Shown here piece by piece: positions 26,101 to 38,310 of a DNA stretch of 64,000 nucleotides (positions within the stretch are counted from its first letter, which is position 1; each line of letters begins with the position of its first letter). Position numbers and translations under genes: made by a program. Below the pieces are notes generated by a model. The model ran no database searches. It was not told the DNA's origin and saw nothing but the letters and a program-made list of their open reading frames with translations. Location: positions 39,102,431 through 39,166,430 of the forward strand of contig NC_082696.1 of assembly GCF_949987515.2 (NCBI RefSeq), written 5' to 3'. This DNA comes from Delphinus delphis (taxonomy: Eukaryota > Chordata > Mammalia > Artiodactyla > Delphinidae).

Positions 26101-27769
26101 GTTGATTGACATGCCATGAATATGTTTACATGAGTCCAATTCTCCTTAATATTTATAGAGTTTATAGAGTGACAGACTAAAATCTGAGAGAATACAAGAC
26201 TGTAATATCTTGACTGTGTGCTGGTCATCTGAGGGCAAGGTTTTAAATCCACATTAAGTGAGCTAATAAGTTTGTTAGTTTTTTAATCTACACATTTACA
26301 TGTAATTCTATATATTTTTCATATATCAGTTTCAAACTGCCTGACTCAAATTACATAGCCAGACATTATTAACCTGAATGACTGAATCAGTCATTTATTT
26401 ATTTAAGCGCTTTTTTCTCTTTTAAGTGTATGACTCCAAATTTTGTTCTTTTCTACTTAATTCCAGATGGCTGGATATACGTAAGTCTATTTAAGTAAAT
26501 TTTTATTGTAATTAAATAATTGCTGATAACAAGAAAAGCTCCTATTAACAAAGATATGAACAGCGTTATCTTTGTATAGAAAGGGAAGTAGAAATACAAA
26601 TAACAGCTTTTCCACTAGATGATGTAAACAAACATCAACAACAGCAAATGATCTCCTTTATCATGAACATATTTCAAGGGTTAAAATGAGTTTAATATAA
26701 TTAAATGGTAGAAAAGTCTAAAACCCTTTTTCAGAAAGGTTCAGAGTTTTTTCCTTAAAAAGAGATGGAGTAATCTGTACTCACTTTCTGTAAGCTGCTT
26801 TGCCATTTTAAAATACTGTAAATATCTTCCTAGTCAATGCACTCAAACACGTGCACACACAAACACAACCAACATTATTCTTAATTGATACCTATATATC
26901 TTAGTATTACTGAGGTATAATTAATTTGGTCAATCCTGTATTTTAGGAAGTTTATGTTTCTCACATTTGTCATATCTCCAATTTGTTAAATTATAAATCA
27001 TACTATGATTAATACACTTAGAATGAAATATTTTCCTAGATCCATGATGATCTTAGGGCAAATTGCTTAGAGGTTGGAGTATGTGCATCTTAGTGAATAA
27101 GTTTGTTTTAAACATATGTTGACTAAACAAGATTATCATATTACCTTATACTGTAACCAACACAGATTATTAAACTTTTATATATACACATGTAAGTTTT
27201 TTTTCTCAGCTTATCATTTTATTTTTAATTTTTTAATGTTAGTTTTTAATTTACAAAGATCTAGTTTTATTTGGGAAGAGACAGAGATTGAGAACTGAAT
27301 CTTCCCACCTTTATTCTATGATTTATGGCTTTTATATTATGCTTAGAAAGGTCTTTCTTACTGAAACATGTATATTCACCTAAATCTTATTTTGATACTA
27401 ATACGGTATTATTTCTGACAATTAATCACACTCAAGAACATGGCCTGTATGTTTCTATGTATAAAATATTCTCTTTTGCCCCTCCATAAGGATTTGCATT
27501 TAGGTCATATAACTTTCTCAGCAAGTCTGTTACATAGTCATTTATATTTTTGATTGCTATTATGAACAGAATCTTTGTATCATAGTTTTTAAATAGTTTT
27601 TTCTGGTACTTACGAAATCCATATATATTTTTGTATATTTTTCTTTTTTTTTCCATTGACCATTACAAAATTTTTTCATTGGTTATAACAGCTTCTTAGT
27701 TGTTTCTCTTGGAATTCTTTTGGATTTTCTTATTGAAAAATCATTATGTGCATTAGATACAGATTTAAC
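23146..27769. other. Repeat-poor AT-rich sequence, no gene seen
   Basis: About 4.6 kb with no assignable mobile element and no coding frame above 75 codons. Pyrimidine-rich tracts occur near 24185-24215 and 24845-24895. Nothing marks a promoter, exon or RNA gene with confidence. Confidence 0.45.
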
Positions 27770-28090
27770 CAAATGTATAAAATGCCTACTGGGTGTTTGA
27801 TACCATCCTAGGTGCAACCAGAAAGTGACTAAAATATAGTGAACATGGTTGCTGTCCACAGCCAAGGAAAACTAAATATCACTCAGCAGGAATAATCAAG
27901 TGGCATTTCCAAAGTAGCATATTAATAGGCACATGCCCACATAGTATAATATATGTAGTAATGGAATTCAGAAGTACTGAGAGAGATGAGGACAACAGTT
28001 CTTGGCAGGCATAGATCAGATGAGGTTAATTATAGAATATTCATAAAAGGAGATGATGTTTTGGGTAATAGTCATAGACTAACAAGAGAA
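27770..28090 (-). mobile_element. L2 LINE fragment, antisense, degraded
   Basis: Antisense L2-like phrases: 'gcctactgggtgtttgatac', 'atcctaggtgcaaccag', 'acatggttgctgtccacagc'. It is strongly diverged, so the right boundary is approximate. Confidence 0.45.
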
Positions 28091-28104
28091 CAGTAGTGTT
28101 AGAC

Positions 28105-30286
28105 AGATTCTGGGAAGATGGCAGCAGCATAGCTTTTAATCTCTCTGAATCCCCATAAAAAAATAGAGAAACTAAATACAAAAATGAAAACCTCTGGGCA
28201 ACTCTAATAACGAAACTAGTTTACAAGATATCCCTAAGAACCGCAAAATACAAGCTGCAGGGAACAAATTTATTTCAGCTAAAAGACTTGGATTGCATCA
28301 GCAACTTGACGAAAAGAAGCAGAAGTAGCCTACTGAACATTTGATGGACCTGAGTCCAGGAGAATCTCTAAATAGCCAATAGTATTCATTTTGAAGGACA
28401 GTGGGCCAATCTGAGAGTAGCAACTTCAATTAGTAGCTGAATACAAAGCCTCTGTATAAGTTTTTCTATAGCTGCTGTAACAAATTATCACAAATTTAGT
28501 AGCTTAAATAGTACAAATTTATTGTTATACTCCTGTAGGTAAGAATTCTTGTAGGCTCAGATGGTTTCTGTGCCTCAGGTCCCACAAGGCCTAAATCCAG
28601 GGTTATTGGTTATTCTCTAGAATAACCACTATCAATCACTTTTTAGCAAAATAATCAACTGTGAAAAAAGTGAGAAAATGACAACATATAGGGGGAAATA
28701 ACATCATTAAAAAAAAAGATTTTCGTCAGATTTTTTGACAGCGATGCTTCATGCCATAAGAAAATAGAACAACATATTTAAGGAAACGAAGGAAAGAAAA
28801 TGTATCTTTAAATAAATATTTACTTGGAGAACCAAAATTAAATGAGAGTTAAAAGAGAGACAGCATTTGTAATAGCTAGACTCTCTGACAATGTAAATAT
28901 AGTACAACGATTTTTAAAAAGCAGTAGATGACCGGGGAGAGCATATGTAAAACAATTACCTGTTCTCATGAATCATACAGAATATTGTTATTCTGAGGAT
29001 GTTCTGTGTGTAGAAAAAAACAATTTAATTATTATGAGGTATACTAATTCTATCATTCCCTGTGTCCTTAAGAACAGAACATTTGGTGTGGAATACTGAA
29101 GAAATGAGTCTACTTAGAAGAGGTTAAGTAAAAACTCATTAGTATTAAATATGCATTGAAAGTATCAGTATTAAGTCATGAGATTTTATGTACATATATT
29201 TAAATATATGTGTAAATGCATATACGTACATTTTCCAGTCCTGTCCATTGAAAAGGCCTAGAAAAAAAATCACAAGCTTTTGGCACCCAGATTATTCTTT
29301 TGAAATATCATTTCCCACTTAAAGAAACCAGTGTTTCAAAGAGAAATGGATAATTACATGTTTGAAGGAGGAAATGTAGAGGATGAATCTGGAACTATCA
29401 AAGACCACTAATATCATGCCAAAGAATTTAGGAAACAACCGGTCAAGTTTCCATGAATCAGTTTGAGCTTCAAAAAGGATAATACTTGCAATTCATTATC
29501 CTGAAAACTGGTGCATAAAAGGGAAACAAACAAGCCTTATTTGTATAAACTATACCACTGGGGGAACAAATAGTATATGAGAGGAAACATAACTTTTTTA
29601 AAGTATTTAAACCAATACATGAAAATAAAATTATAGAATTTGAATAAATACAATTTTATGATGTGAATTAATGGTTCTAGGCTTTGAGCATGAATGGCTG
29701 GATAACATCCAGAAAGAGAGACAACCAGACAATGATGAACAAACCCAACACTAACTATAGTCATGCCAAAAGGGTAAACATTCTGATCGTGCATCTGGAT
29801 CCAGTTGCCAATTTGCAGGAAACACAGAGGACAGGGGAAACTATATTGACTCCACCATGAGTGTCCAGTCAATGAAATTCATACTGTGGGAAATTTCCTG
29901 TGTGAATTACTTGGATTCTTCAACAGAAAGAAAGAGAAAGGAATAGAGGAGGGAACTAGTAGATTAATAGAGACTTAAAATATATATTGCTTAAAAAATG
30001 GATAAAATGTAATTATAGGGTCTAGAGATGGACACTTGGTGATAAAACTATAAAGAAAGCCAAGCAAGTGATCACCATAAAAATTAGAGTAGTGGTTAGT
30101 TTTAGGGGGCCACAAAAGGTTATGATTGGGATGGGCACATAGAGGAGCTTCTGGGGTATCTGGTAAAGCTCTATTTCTTGATCTGGGTGGTGTTTACAAG
30201 GGTGTTTATAACGACATGTTAAGTTATACACTGATTTTGTGAGGTTTTATTTATTTGTGCTTCATTTTATAATAAAAAAAAGTTAA
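28105..30286 (+). mobile_element. HAL1-like/old L1 element with no RT recognised
   Basis: The left end resembles an old L1 5' end ('ttctgggaagatggcagcag', 'ctctctgaatcccc'). Broken ORF1-like sequence follows after 28690 ('agaacaacatatttaaggaa', 'cgaaggaaagaaaatgtatc'). The right end is a typical old L1/HAL1 3'UTR ('tagagtagtggttagtttta', 'cttgatctgggtggtgttta') ending in an A-rich tail at about 30286. I see no reverse-transcriptase sequence between ORF1 and 3'UTR, which is the organisation of HAL1 ('half L1'). An internally deleted L1M is the alternative. The 111-codon antisense frame at 29537-29872 is a shadow. Confidence 0.5.
28458..28625 (-). mobile_element. MaLR/MLT1-like LTR fragment inside the LINE
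   Basis: 'gctgctgtaacaaattatca' followed by 'aatttagtagcttaaatagt' and 'tacaaatttattgttatact' resembles the end of an old MLT1-type LTR in antisense. Only about 165 bp is recognisable, so the family call is tentative. Confidence 0.4.
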
Positions 30287-30322
30287 GAGAAAATGGTGGG
30301 CATTGAAGGCATTTGCTTTCTT

Positions 30323-32190
30323 TTTTTACTTAATTTTTATTTTATATTGGAGCATAGTTGATTTACAATGTTGTGCTAGTTTTAGGTGTACAGCAAAGTG
30401 ATTCAGTTATACATATACATATATCTATTGTTTTTCAGATTCTTTTCCCACATAGGTTATTACAGAGTATTGAGTAGAGTTCCCTGTGCTGTACAGTAGG
30501 TCCTTGTTGATTATCTATATTATATATAGTGGTGTGTATAGGTTAATCCCAACCTCCTAATTTCTCTCTCCCCCACATCTTTCCCCTTTGGTAACAATAA
30601 ATTTGTTTTTGAAGTCTGTGAGTCTGTTTGTGTTTTGTAAATAAGTTGATTTGTATCATCTTTTTAGATTCCACATGGAAGTGATATCATATGATATTTG
30701 TCTTTCTCTGACTTACTTCACTTAGTATGATGATCTCTAGTTCCATCCATGTTGCTGCAAATGGCATTATTTCATTGTTTTTTATGACTGAGCAATATTC
30801 CATTGTATATATGTACCACATCTTAACCCATTCATCTGTCAATGGATATTTAGGTTGATTCCATTTCTTGGTTATTGTAAATAGTGCTTTAGTGAACTTT
30901 GGGGTGCATGTGTTGCTTGTTGCTTTCAATAATTTTTCTTTGTCTTTAATTTTTGCCAATTTGATTACTCAAATTTTACTCGGTATGTTTCTCCTTGGGT
31001 TTATCCTGTATGGGACTGTCTGCCATTTCTAGACTTGGGTGGCTATTTCCTTTCCCATGTTAGGGAAGTTTTTGACTATAATCTCTTCAAATATTTTCTC
31101 TGGTCCTTTTTCTCCTTCTGGGACCCCTATAATGCAAATGTTATTGCATTTAATGTTGTCCCAGAGGTCTCTTAGGCTGTCTTCATTTCTCTTCATTCTT
31201 TTTTCTTTATTCTGTTCTGCAGCAGTGAATTCCACCATTCTGTCTTCCAGGTCACTTATCCATTCTTCTGCCTCAGTTATTTTCCTATTGATTCCTTCTA
31301 GTGTAGTTTTCATTTCAGTTATTGCATTGTTCATTTCTGTTTGTTTGTGCTTTAACTCTTGTAGGTTTTTGTTAAACATTTCTTGCATCTTCTCGATCTT
31401 TGCCTCCATTCTTTATCCAAGGTCCTGGATCATCTTCACTATCATTATTCTGAATTCTTTTTCTGGAACGTTGCCTATCTCCACTTCATTTAGTTGTTTT
31501 TTGGGGGTTTTATCTTGTTCCTTTTTCTGGTACATAGCCCTCTGCCTTTACATCTTGTCTATCTTTCTGTGATTGTGGTTTTTGTTCCACAGGCTGCAGG
31601 ATTGTAGTTCTTCTTGCTTCTGCTGTCTGCCCTCTGGTGGATGAGGCTATCTAAGAGGCTTGTGCAAGTTTCCTGATGGGAGGGACTAGTGGTGGGTAGA
31701 GCTGGCTCTTGCTGTGGTGGGCAGAGCTCAGTAAAACTTTAATCTGCTTGTCTGCTGATATGTGGGGCTGGGTTCCCTCCCTGTTGGTTGTTTGACCTGA
31801 GGTAACCCAACCCTGGAGCCTACCTGGGCTCTTTGGTGGAGCTAATGGTGCACTCTTGGAGGGCTCACGCCAAGGAGCTCTTCCCAGACCTCTGCTGCCA
31901 GTGTCCTTGTCCTCACCGTGAGCCACAGCCACCTGCCACTAGCAGGAGACCCTCCAGCACTAGCAGGTAGGTCTGGTTCAGTCTCCCCTGGGGTCACTGC
32001 TCCTTCCCCTGGGTCCCAATGTGCACACTACTTTGTGTGTGCCCTCCAAGAGTGGAGTCTCTGTTTCCCCCAGTCCTGTCGAAGTCCTGCAATCAAATCC
32101 CACTAGCCTTCAAAGTCTGATTCTCTAGGAATTCCTCCTCCCGTTGCCAGACCCCCAGGTTCGGAAGCCTGATGTGGGGCTCAGAAATTA
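30323..32190 (-). mobile_element. Internally deleted L1 with 5'UTR, ORF1 and fused ORF2 end
   Basis: On the minus strand the order is: 5'UTR (about 32190-31560); ORF1 from an ATG at 31535; ORF1 coiled coil and the start of its RNA-binding domain (frame 31409-31029, with residues such as AEQNKEKRMKRNEDSLRDLW); the last codons of ORF2; then the 3'UTR and an A-rich end near 30323. The whole ORF2 endonuclease and reverse transcriptase are missing. The join lies at about 30908-30925, where ORF1 text (KIKDKEKLLKA) runs straight into ORF2 C-terminal text (CTPKFTKALFTI). ORF1 carries stops at 31413-31415 and 31026-31028. The element is about 1.9 kb, against 6 kb or more for a full L1. Confidence 0.8.
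30687..30959 (-). pseudogene. Chimeric ORF1-ORF2 reading frame of the deleted L1
   Basis: This 90-codon frame begins inside L1 ORF1 (about 16 residues, MAKIKDKEKLLKATSN) and continues in frame into the ORF2 C-terminus (WNQPKYPLTDEW, then MWYIYTMEYCSVIKNNEI). It contains no catalytic region. It is a by-product of the internal deletion and not evidence of a host gene. The preserved frame across the join could be chance (one in three). Confidence 0.75.
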
Positions 32191-32880
32191 CCCACTTTTA
32201 AATATGAGGAAACCACAATTAAGAGTCCAGATCACATAACAAGTGAGTGTCACTTTGAGTCCTAAACCCTAGCAATTCACGTACACAGCTACATCTCCAC
32301 ACACCTACACCATACACATATATTCACACACACACTCACAAATCGGTAAATATAGACAGATAGAAGATTCAGCAATCACACCCACCTTACCTCCCATCCC
32401 AGGGTTCCTATTGATAGTAAAGGAAATAACATCTGTCTTTTTGCCTACCTTACGGACACTACAAATTATCCTACATAAGTGAGAGAGTTACTGTTTCTGA
32501 AGGATGTTTTCACAGATCTTTCATGACATAAGTTATGTACATTTTCACTGTTGTTCTAATCCTCTTGCTCAGCTTTTTACAAATCAGCCTCATTTTAGAT
32601 AGTCTGAGGTGGAGACCTAAGATAATTATGATTTATTTGGCGTCTGTCCTTAGCCCTATTTTATACATGATAACACTGTAGCTAAAGAAGTTTAAGAAAC
32701 TTGTCATTTTAGCAAAAATATTGCAGAAATAGAATTTTAACCTGGGATTGTGTGAGGACAAATCTCCACTTCTACCCTGATGACTCCTCTGGGGTCTTTA
32801 ATCCTTGATAAATGATAGAAAAAGAAAGGTTGTGCCATGAATGCTAACAGTATAGGAACACAATTGCCACCTCTTTATGA
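32191..32880. other. Spacer between two L1s with MIR traces
   Basis: Antisense MIR-like wording occurs at about 32195-32270 ('aaatatgaggaaaccacaat') and about 32635-32780 ('ctattttatacatgataaca', 'aatagaattttaacctggga'). A CA-rich stretch lies at about 32300-32340. No gene is seen. Confidence 0.45.
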
Positions 32881-34202
32881 TAGAAGATCAGTGAGAACGC
32901 TCTTTGACATAAATCACAGCAAGATCTTTTTTGACCCAACTCCTAGAGTAATGGAAATAAAAACAAAAATAAACAAATGAGACTAAATGAAACTTAAAAG
33001 CTTTTGCACAACAAAGGAAACTATAAACAAGACGAAAATACATCCCTCAGAATGGGGGAAAATATTTGCAAATGAATCAACGGACAGAGGATTAATCTCC
33101 AAAATATATAAACAGCTCATGCAGCTCAATATTAAAAAAGCAAACAACCCAATCCAAAAATGGGCAAAAGACCTAAATAGGCATTTCTCCAAAGAAGACA
33201 TACAGATGGCCAAGAGGCACATGAAAAGATGCTCAACATCACTAATTATTAGAGAAATGCAAATCAAAACTACAATGAGGGGCTTCCCTGGTGGCGCAGT
33301 GGTTGAGAGTCTGCCTGCCAATGCAGGGGACACGGGTTTGTGCCCCGGTCCGGGAAGATCCCACATGCCACAGAGTGGCTGGGCCCGTGAGCCATGGCCA
33401 CTGAGCCTGGGCGTCCAGAGCCTGTGCTCCGCAACGGAAGAGGCCACAACAGTGAGAGGCCCATGTACCGCAAAAAAAAAAAAAAAAAACTACAATGAGG
33501 TATCACCTCACACCGTTTAGAATGGGCATCGTCAGAAAATCTACAAACAACAAATGCTGGAGAGGGTGTAGAGTAAAGGGAACCCTCTTGCACTGTTGGT
33601 GGGAATGTAAATTGATACAGCCACTATGGAGAACTGTATGGAGGTTCCTTAAAAAACTAAAAATAGAATTACTATACGACCCAGCCATCCCACTACTGGG
33701 CATACACCGAAAGAAAACCATAATTCAAAATACACATGCACCCCAATGTTCATTGCAACACTATTTACAATAGCTAGGTCATGGAAGCAACCTAAATGCC
33801 CATCGATGAATGGATAAAGAAGTTGTGGTACATATATATAATGGAATATTACTCAGCCATAAAAAGGAACGAAACTGGGTCATTTGTATAGATGTGGATG
33901 GACCTAGAGACTGTCATACAGAGCGAAGTAAGTCAGAAAGAGAAAAGCAAATATTGTATATTAATGCATATTTGTGGAATCTAGAAAAATGATACTGATG
34001 AACCAGTTTGCAAGGCAGAAACAGAGACAGAGATGTATAGAACAAACATATGGACACCAAAGGGGGAAAGCAAGGGGGGTGGTGGGGTGGTGGTGGGATG
34101 AATTGGGAGACTGGGATTGACATATATACACTAATATGTATAAAATAGATAACTAATAAGAACCTGCTGTATAAAAAAATAAAATTCAAATTAAAAAAAG
34201 AA
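32881..34202 (+). mobile_element. L1 3' part: ORF2 C-terminus and 3'UTR
   Basis: The element is 5'-truncated within ORF2. Translated pieces match the ORF2 C-terminal segment, for example [57 protein letters not shown] and DPAIPLLGI. Two in-frame stops (in the NK*D*MKLK stretch just before 32987) and the SINE insertion at 33281 show it is dead. The 3'UTR has a G-rich tract at 34062-34097 and an A-rich end at about 34200. Confidence 0.9.
33281..33485 (+). mobile_element. CHR-type SINE nested in L1 ORF2
   Basis: A complete tRNA-derived SINE: the 5' end 'ggcttccctggtggcgcagt' with an A box, a B box ('gggtttgtgccccggtccgg'), the CHR body and a poly(A) tail. It is flanked by an exact 15-bp duplication of L1 sequence (aaaactacaatgagg at 33266-33280 and 33486-33500). 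It therefore inserted after the L1. Confidence 0.95.
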
Positions 34203-37200
34203 GCGAATGACACAAAGAAGTCTGCTAACAAGGCAAGAAAATTGCAATTAAATTACTACCTTTGTGATTGTTTGGGGAGACTTAATTGACATTGCATGTT
34301 ACATAAATAGGGATAATAAATGGCCTGGGGATTTTTTTCCTCCTGGTTTCTTTTTCAAGGATCAAAAAATATTTTCAATAATTTGCATTCTTATGTATCA
34401 TTAAGAGGAAAACGGGAATGAGAGAAACAGTATTGGAGATTGCATGTTTTTCTTCCTCTGTTAACTCTGATGAGTAATTTTCTCTGGTCTGAAATCCATT
34501 AGTAAAGAAATTTGCAGGTAATAAAAAATAAAATAAGATCAGCATTATGGCAGAGTGTTGCATAAAGGTGACGGCCATTGAAAATATAATTCTAGGAATT
34601 ATAGAAGCATCCCAAGATGTAATGTGAATTATTTTCCAGGAACTCTAAACTTGGGTCTTATATGAACCTTGAAAACAAAATTTGTTTTGTAGTTACGAGC
34701 TGTGAGTGGATACACAAAACTCTCACAAGTCGTGCAATCGTCCTTGACTAGCCAGTTTCAGCAAGCTCACCTTATGTAGCATATCTGCAGGAGCATTGCT
34801 ACATGAACTAGGGAAGAAAACCTTCACTTATAAGCCTCGACCACAACACAAAAGATGAGGAGGAGCAGGGTCATTGCAACAGCTGCTTTATAATTCATTA
34901 CAAGTAAGTAGACACAAGATTCAAGCAAAGACTGACTGCAATATATATAACATCATACCTTTGGAAAATCTTTCTCTCAGTAATAGTCAATGAGTTACAA
35001 TGTGATGGAGAACAATCTCTTTAGGATGCCCCTTATTATATTAAGGATTTTTTTTTTCTTCTAAACAATTTAGTCTGCTACAATCCTCTTGAAGAAAATG
35101 TTATATTGAAACCAAACACTACTTTGCTGGCTTTTCATTTTACGAAGAATTCCAAACTAACAACTTGAGTGAAGGATCATCTTATGTTTAACAATATTGA
35201 TTAAGCCCATAAAATTTTATGTTTAAATAAATTAAAGCCATAATAACAGAAGGTTTCCAAGATCACATGGTATTATTGTTGGAGAGGCAAATCTTAGATA
35301 TTCTCTCACCAAAACTATATTTACATGAGGCAAATGTTTTTCAACCACACTGTATTATTTGGCCCCAAATACCTTTTTTCAACCTCACTGAGACTTGTCT
35401 TGGCAAACAAGAAGGTAAAACAAGGAAGCCAAATGGTATATCAGGATACCCTCAAAAGTATACAATACCAGGAATTATAAAGGACAGTGCCTGTAATTTT
35501 GGTACTGCAATTTTCCCCAGTAAATCCAGATGACAACCCTATTTTTCATTAGTATCTGTATTCTTAAATTCCAAATTAAGTCCTCTTAGTTGAAAAATTA
35601 ATGATAATCTCATCTATTAAAAAATTAGGTGATAGTATAAGTAGGCCTAAGTGCACATACAATCACACAGAATCACAAATAACTATGAAAGAAACTGAAC
35701 CCATTTTTTCTGATGAAAAACTTCCTCATGTGCAAATTTTCATTAATGTCCATATGTATTAAAAATTATAAGTCGTCTTAGTAGGATTAATTCATGACTG
35801 ATACATAAAGTCTTCAATAGGATTAAAATTATTTCAAGGCCACTAAGTCACTAAAAGGAAAAGCCAGGATGGTTAGTGAATTTAACAATACCAAATTTTT
35901 CTGAAACAAATCAAGGATACTGTATCACATAATCTCCTCGTTCCCTTTGATTATTGGTCTGTAATTTTACCTAGGAATTTTGCTGAAAATTATAGAGGAA
36001 CCAAAAACTGGACTTTGACATTCAAATTCAGATTTGAATATGCTCAAAAGAGAGCATATGCTGTTATTCACTACATTTGAGAAACTTTTTAAAAAATAAT
36101 GACTGAAAATTCTCATGATGAATCTAAAAAGCAAACTGTCCTTTTTCTCTTTCTGTTTTTATATTCTACTAAAATGTAAGTGCATATGTGTTCAATACAT
36201 TATTTGTGGTAGTTAAAAAAGGAAACAGAAAACCTAAAACAAAGAAAGCAATAAAATCACACTTACTAGTATTATCTACAACACTCAATGTTTTTAGCAA
36301 GTCAAGGTGAAGACATTGGGGAATGTGAATGCTGACTTTTTAGAAAATCAAAAATTAAAGAAAAGAATGAGCTGGAAAGGCAGAGACACAGTCATGCCAC
36401 AGAGACTTCTCAGGATGCCAGGCGAGACAAACAAAGCCCATGTCATCTAAGAACAAGGAAAAAAGTCCATTTAAACTCAGCCACCCACAGTGAAAACAGC
36501 AACTGACAATGGATTATCAGAATAGATGTTCATTAACCTGCTAACTAGGAAAATTATATTTTGCTATATTGAAAACAGGAAAGTATATTGTTAGAACTTG
36601 TGATAGTTTGATCCACCAGTTTGTGAAATAAATACTTATATACATTTCTCATTTTTATTGAAGTCTAAGCATGTTACCATAGGGAGATAAAAAGGGTTAT
36701 GTCACTAATGCTGTTTTTGCAAAAAGAAACTTCCTAGCTTTTATTAAAATAACTACATATTTTCATTCCATCCCAAACTATATACTTTATATGTGACTTA
36801 GAAAGAAAAAGTTAGAAATCTCTGGGTACCTCAATAAACTATAGTATAATCTCCAAATCTTTACTCATTAATTTATTCTGATGAGCCTTAAGGTTATGCA
36901 TGAGTCAGCTGGCTGAATTGTGTGAAACAGTGGATAGTACAGCAGGAAGTCTGAGGCTGACATAGTTAACTGTAGATGTTAACGCCTCACTGTGGATATT
37001 TCCGTGATCACATCCATTCTGATTTTACTTTGTGCCTCAAGATCTCCTAGAACTGGAGGTGTAATGTTTATACATTGTTTTGAGATGAAAAGTATATCCA
37101 AAGAGAAGATATTACCGTACCACAGAAGCATCCACCTGAAGCTTGCCAAACAATGTGGACAAGACTGAGGGAGGTGCTAAATGGTTATGCCAACATTATC

Positions 37201-38205
37201 TCACCTTGAAGTGTGAGCATGTAAGAATCCACACTTAATCCCCTAAACACTTCCTTCAATAAATTAAGAAAGCTTGACAGTTTAGCTAATTTATTTTCTT
37301 TTATTATTTCTTTATTCCAATTTTATCTGTACAATTTTTACTATGTTGGACTTTTCAAAAATCTTTTAACATTACTTATCAGATACTTTTAATTTAGAAA
37401 GCCCTGATATCTTTTCCTTTGTATCAACTGTGTTCACAAAAAAACTCTCAGAAGCTAAATGGATATTTCCCTGAGAAATGCAATTTTAAGGACATATATC
37501 AATATTTATATCTAATTTTTCATCAAGTACATTTAGATGCAGAAAAGTTTTTCCTTCTATCTATAACCATAAAAGATTAAAGATATATTCATTTTGAATC
37601 AAGATGAATGAATAAAGATACAGATCCTTCATTTTACTAGGATTTGTTGGACTGGTTCATTAATAGATTTTTGAATTTTAAAGTTCTTACCAAAGCAATT
37701 TTTATCCCTTAAAAAAAAATAGACAGTTTAATAACAGTTTAGATCAGTTTCTGTTACCAAAATGACTTTGGAGTTCCACGTAAGTGGAGTCAGACAAACT
37801 ATGTTTTTTAACCCATTTCAGGGGTGCTATTAAAATATACCATGGCAACATCAAGATTGTACTTTCGATCTGTTTCTCAGAGAGTTTTTCTATCCACAAT
37901 CCAGTGTTTGAGATAATTCCACACGGACGCTCTAGTCTTCATAAGAAACAAGCCTAGATAGAGGAGAATTTTTTTCTTGAGAATTGACTGAGATCAAGAG
38001 AGACTGAGAGAACTCTTGTTTTCTTTCTCTCATTGTCTCGATTTTTCAGGCATTATGTCTCTTCACGAAATTTACTAGCTGGGTTCCAGTGTTTCCTTTG
38101 CTGGTTATTATCAGAAATATTTATTTAAACAATGCTCAGCAATTATTTATATACAATATTGCATCTTAAAAGCCAGAATAAGAAGATGTAATGGAAAAGA
38201 ATCAG
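34203..38205. other. 4-kb repeat-free stretch, no gene seen
   Basis: I recognise no mobile element here. The longest frame (35267-35533, 88 codons, plus) has no recognisable domain and its composition matches the surrounding AT-rich DNA. A faint MIR-like 5' end may lie near 36920. The absence of old repeats is mildly unusual beside the LINE cluster. Confidence 0.45.
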
Positions 38206-38310
38206 AAAAAGAATATATATATATGTATAACTAAATCTTTGCTGTACACCTGAAACATTGTGAATCAACTATACTTCAATTAAAAAATAAATTAAAAAAA
38301 AGGAATAAGT
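38206..38310 (+). mobile_element. Very short L1 3' end
   Basis: About 100 bp of L1 3'UTR: 'ctttgctgtacacctgaaac', 'gtgaatcaactatacttcaa', and an A-rich tail. The same phrase appears in artiodactyl L1 3' ends. Confidence 0.75.

Noticed and set aside
29537..29872. 111-codon minus-strand frame with hydrophobic C-terminus
   Set aside because: Antisense to an old HAL1-like/L1 element, with no recognisable domain.
31039..31572. 177-codon plus-strand hydrophobic frame
   Set aside because: It is the complement of L1 ORF1. The coiled-coil codons read backwards give Leu/Phe/Ser-rich text.
32987..33520. 177-codon plus-strand frame
   Set aside because: It is L1 ORF2 running into a nested SINE, with L1 stops just upstream; not a gene.
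35267..35533. 88-codon plus-strand frame
   Set aside because: Composition matches the surrounding AT-rich DNA, and no family or motif is recognised.
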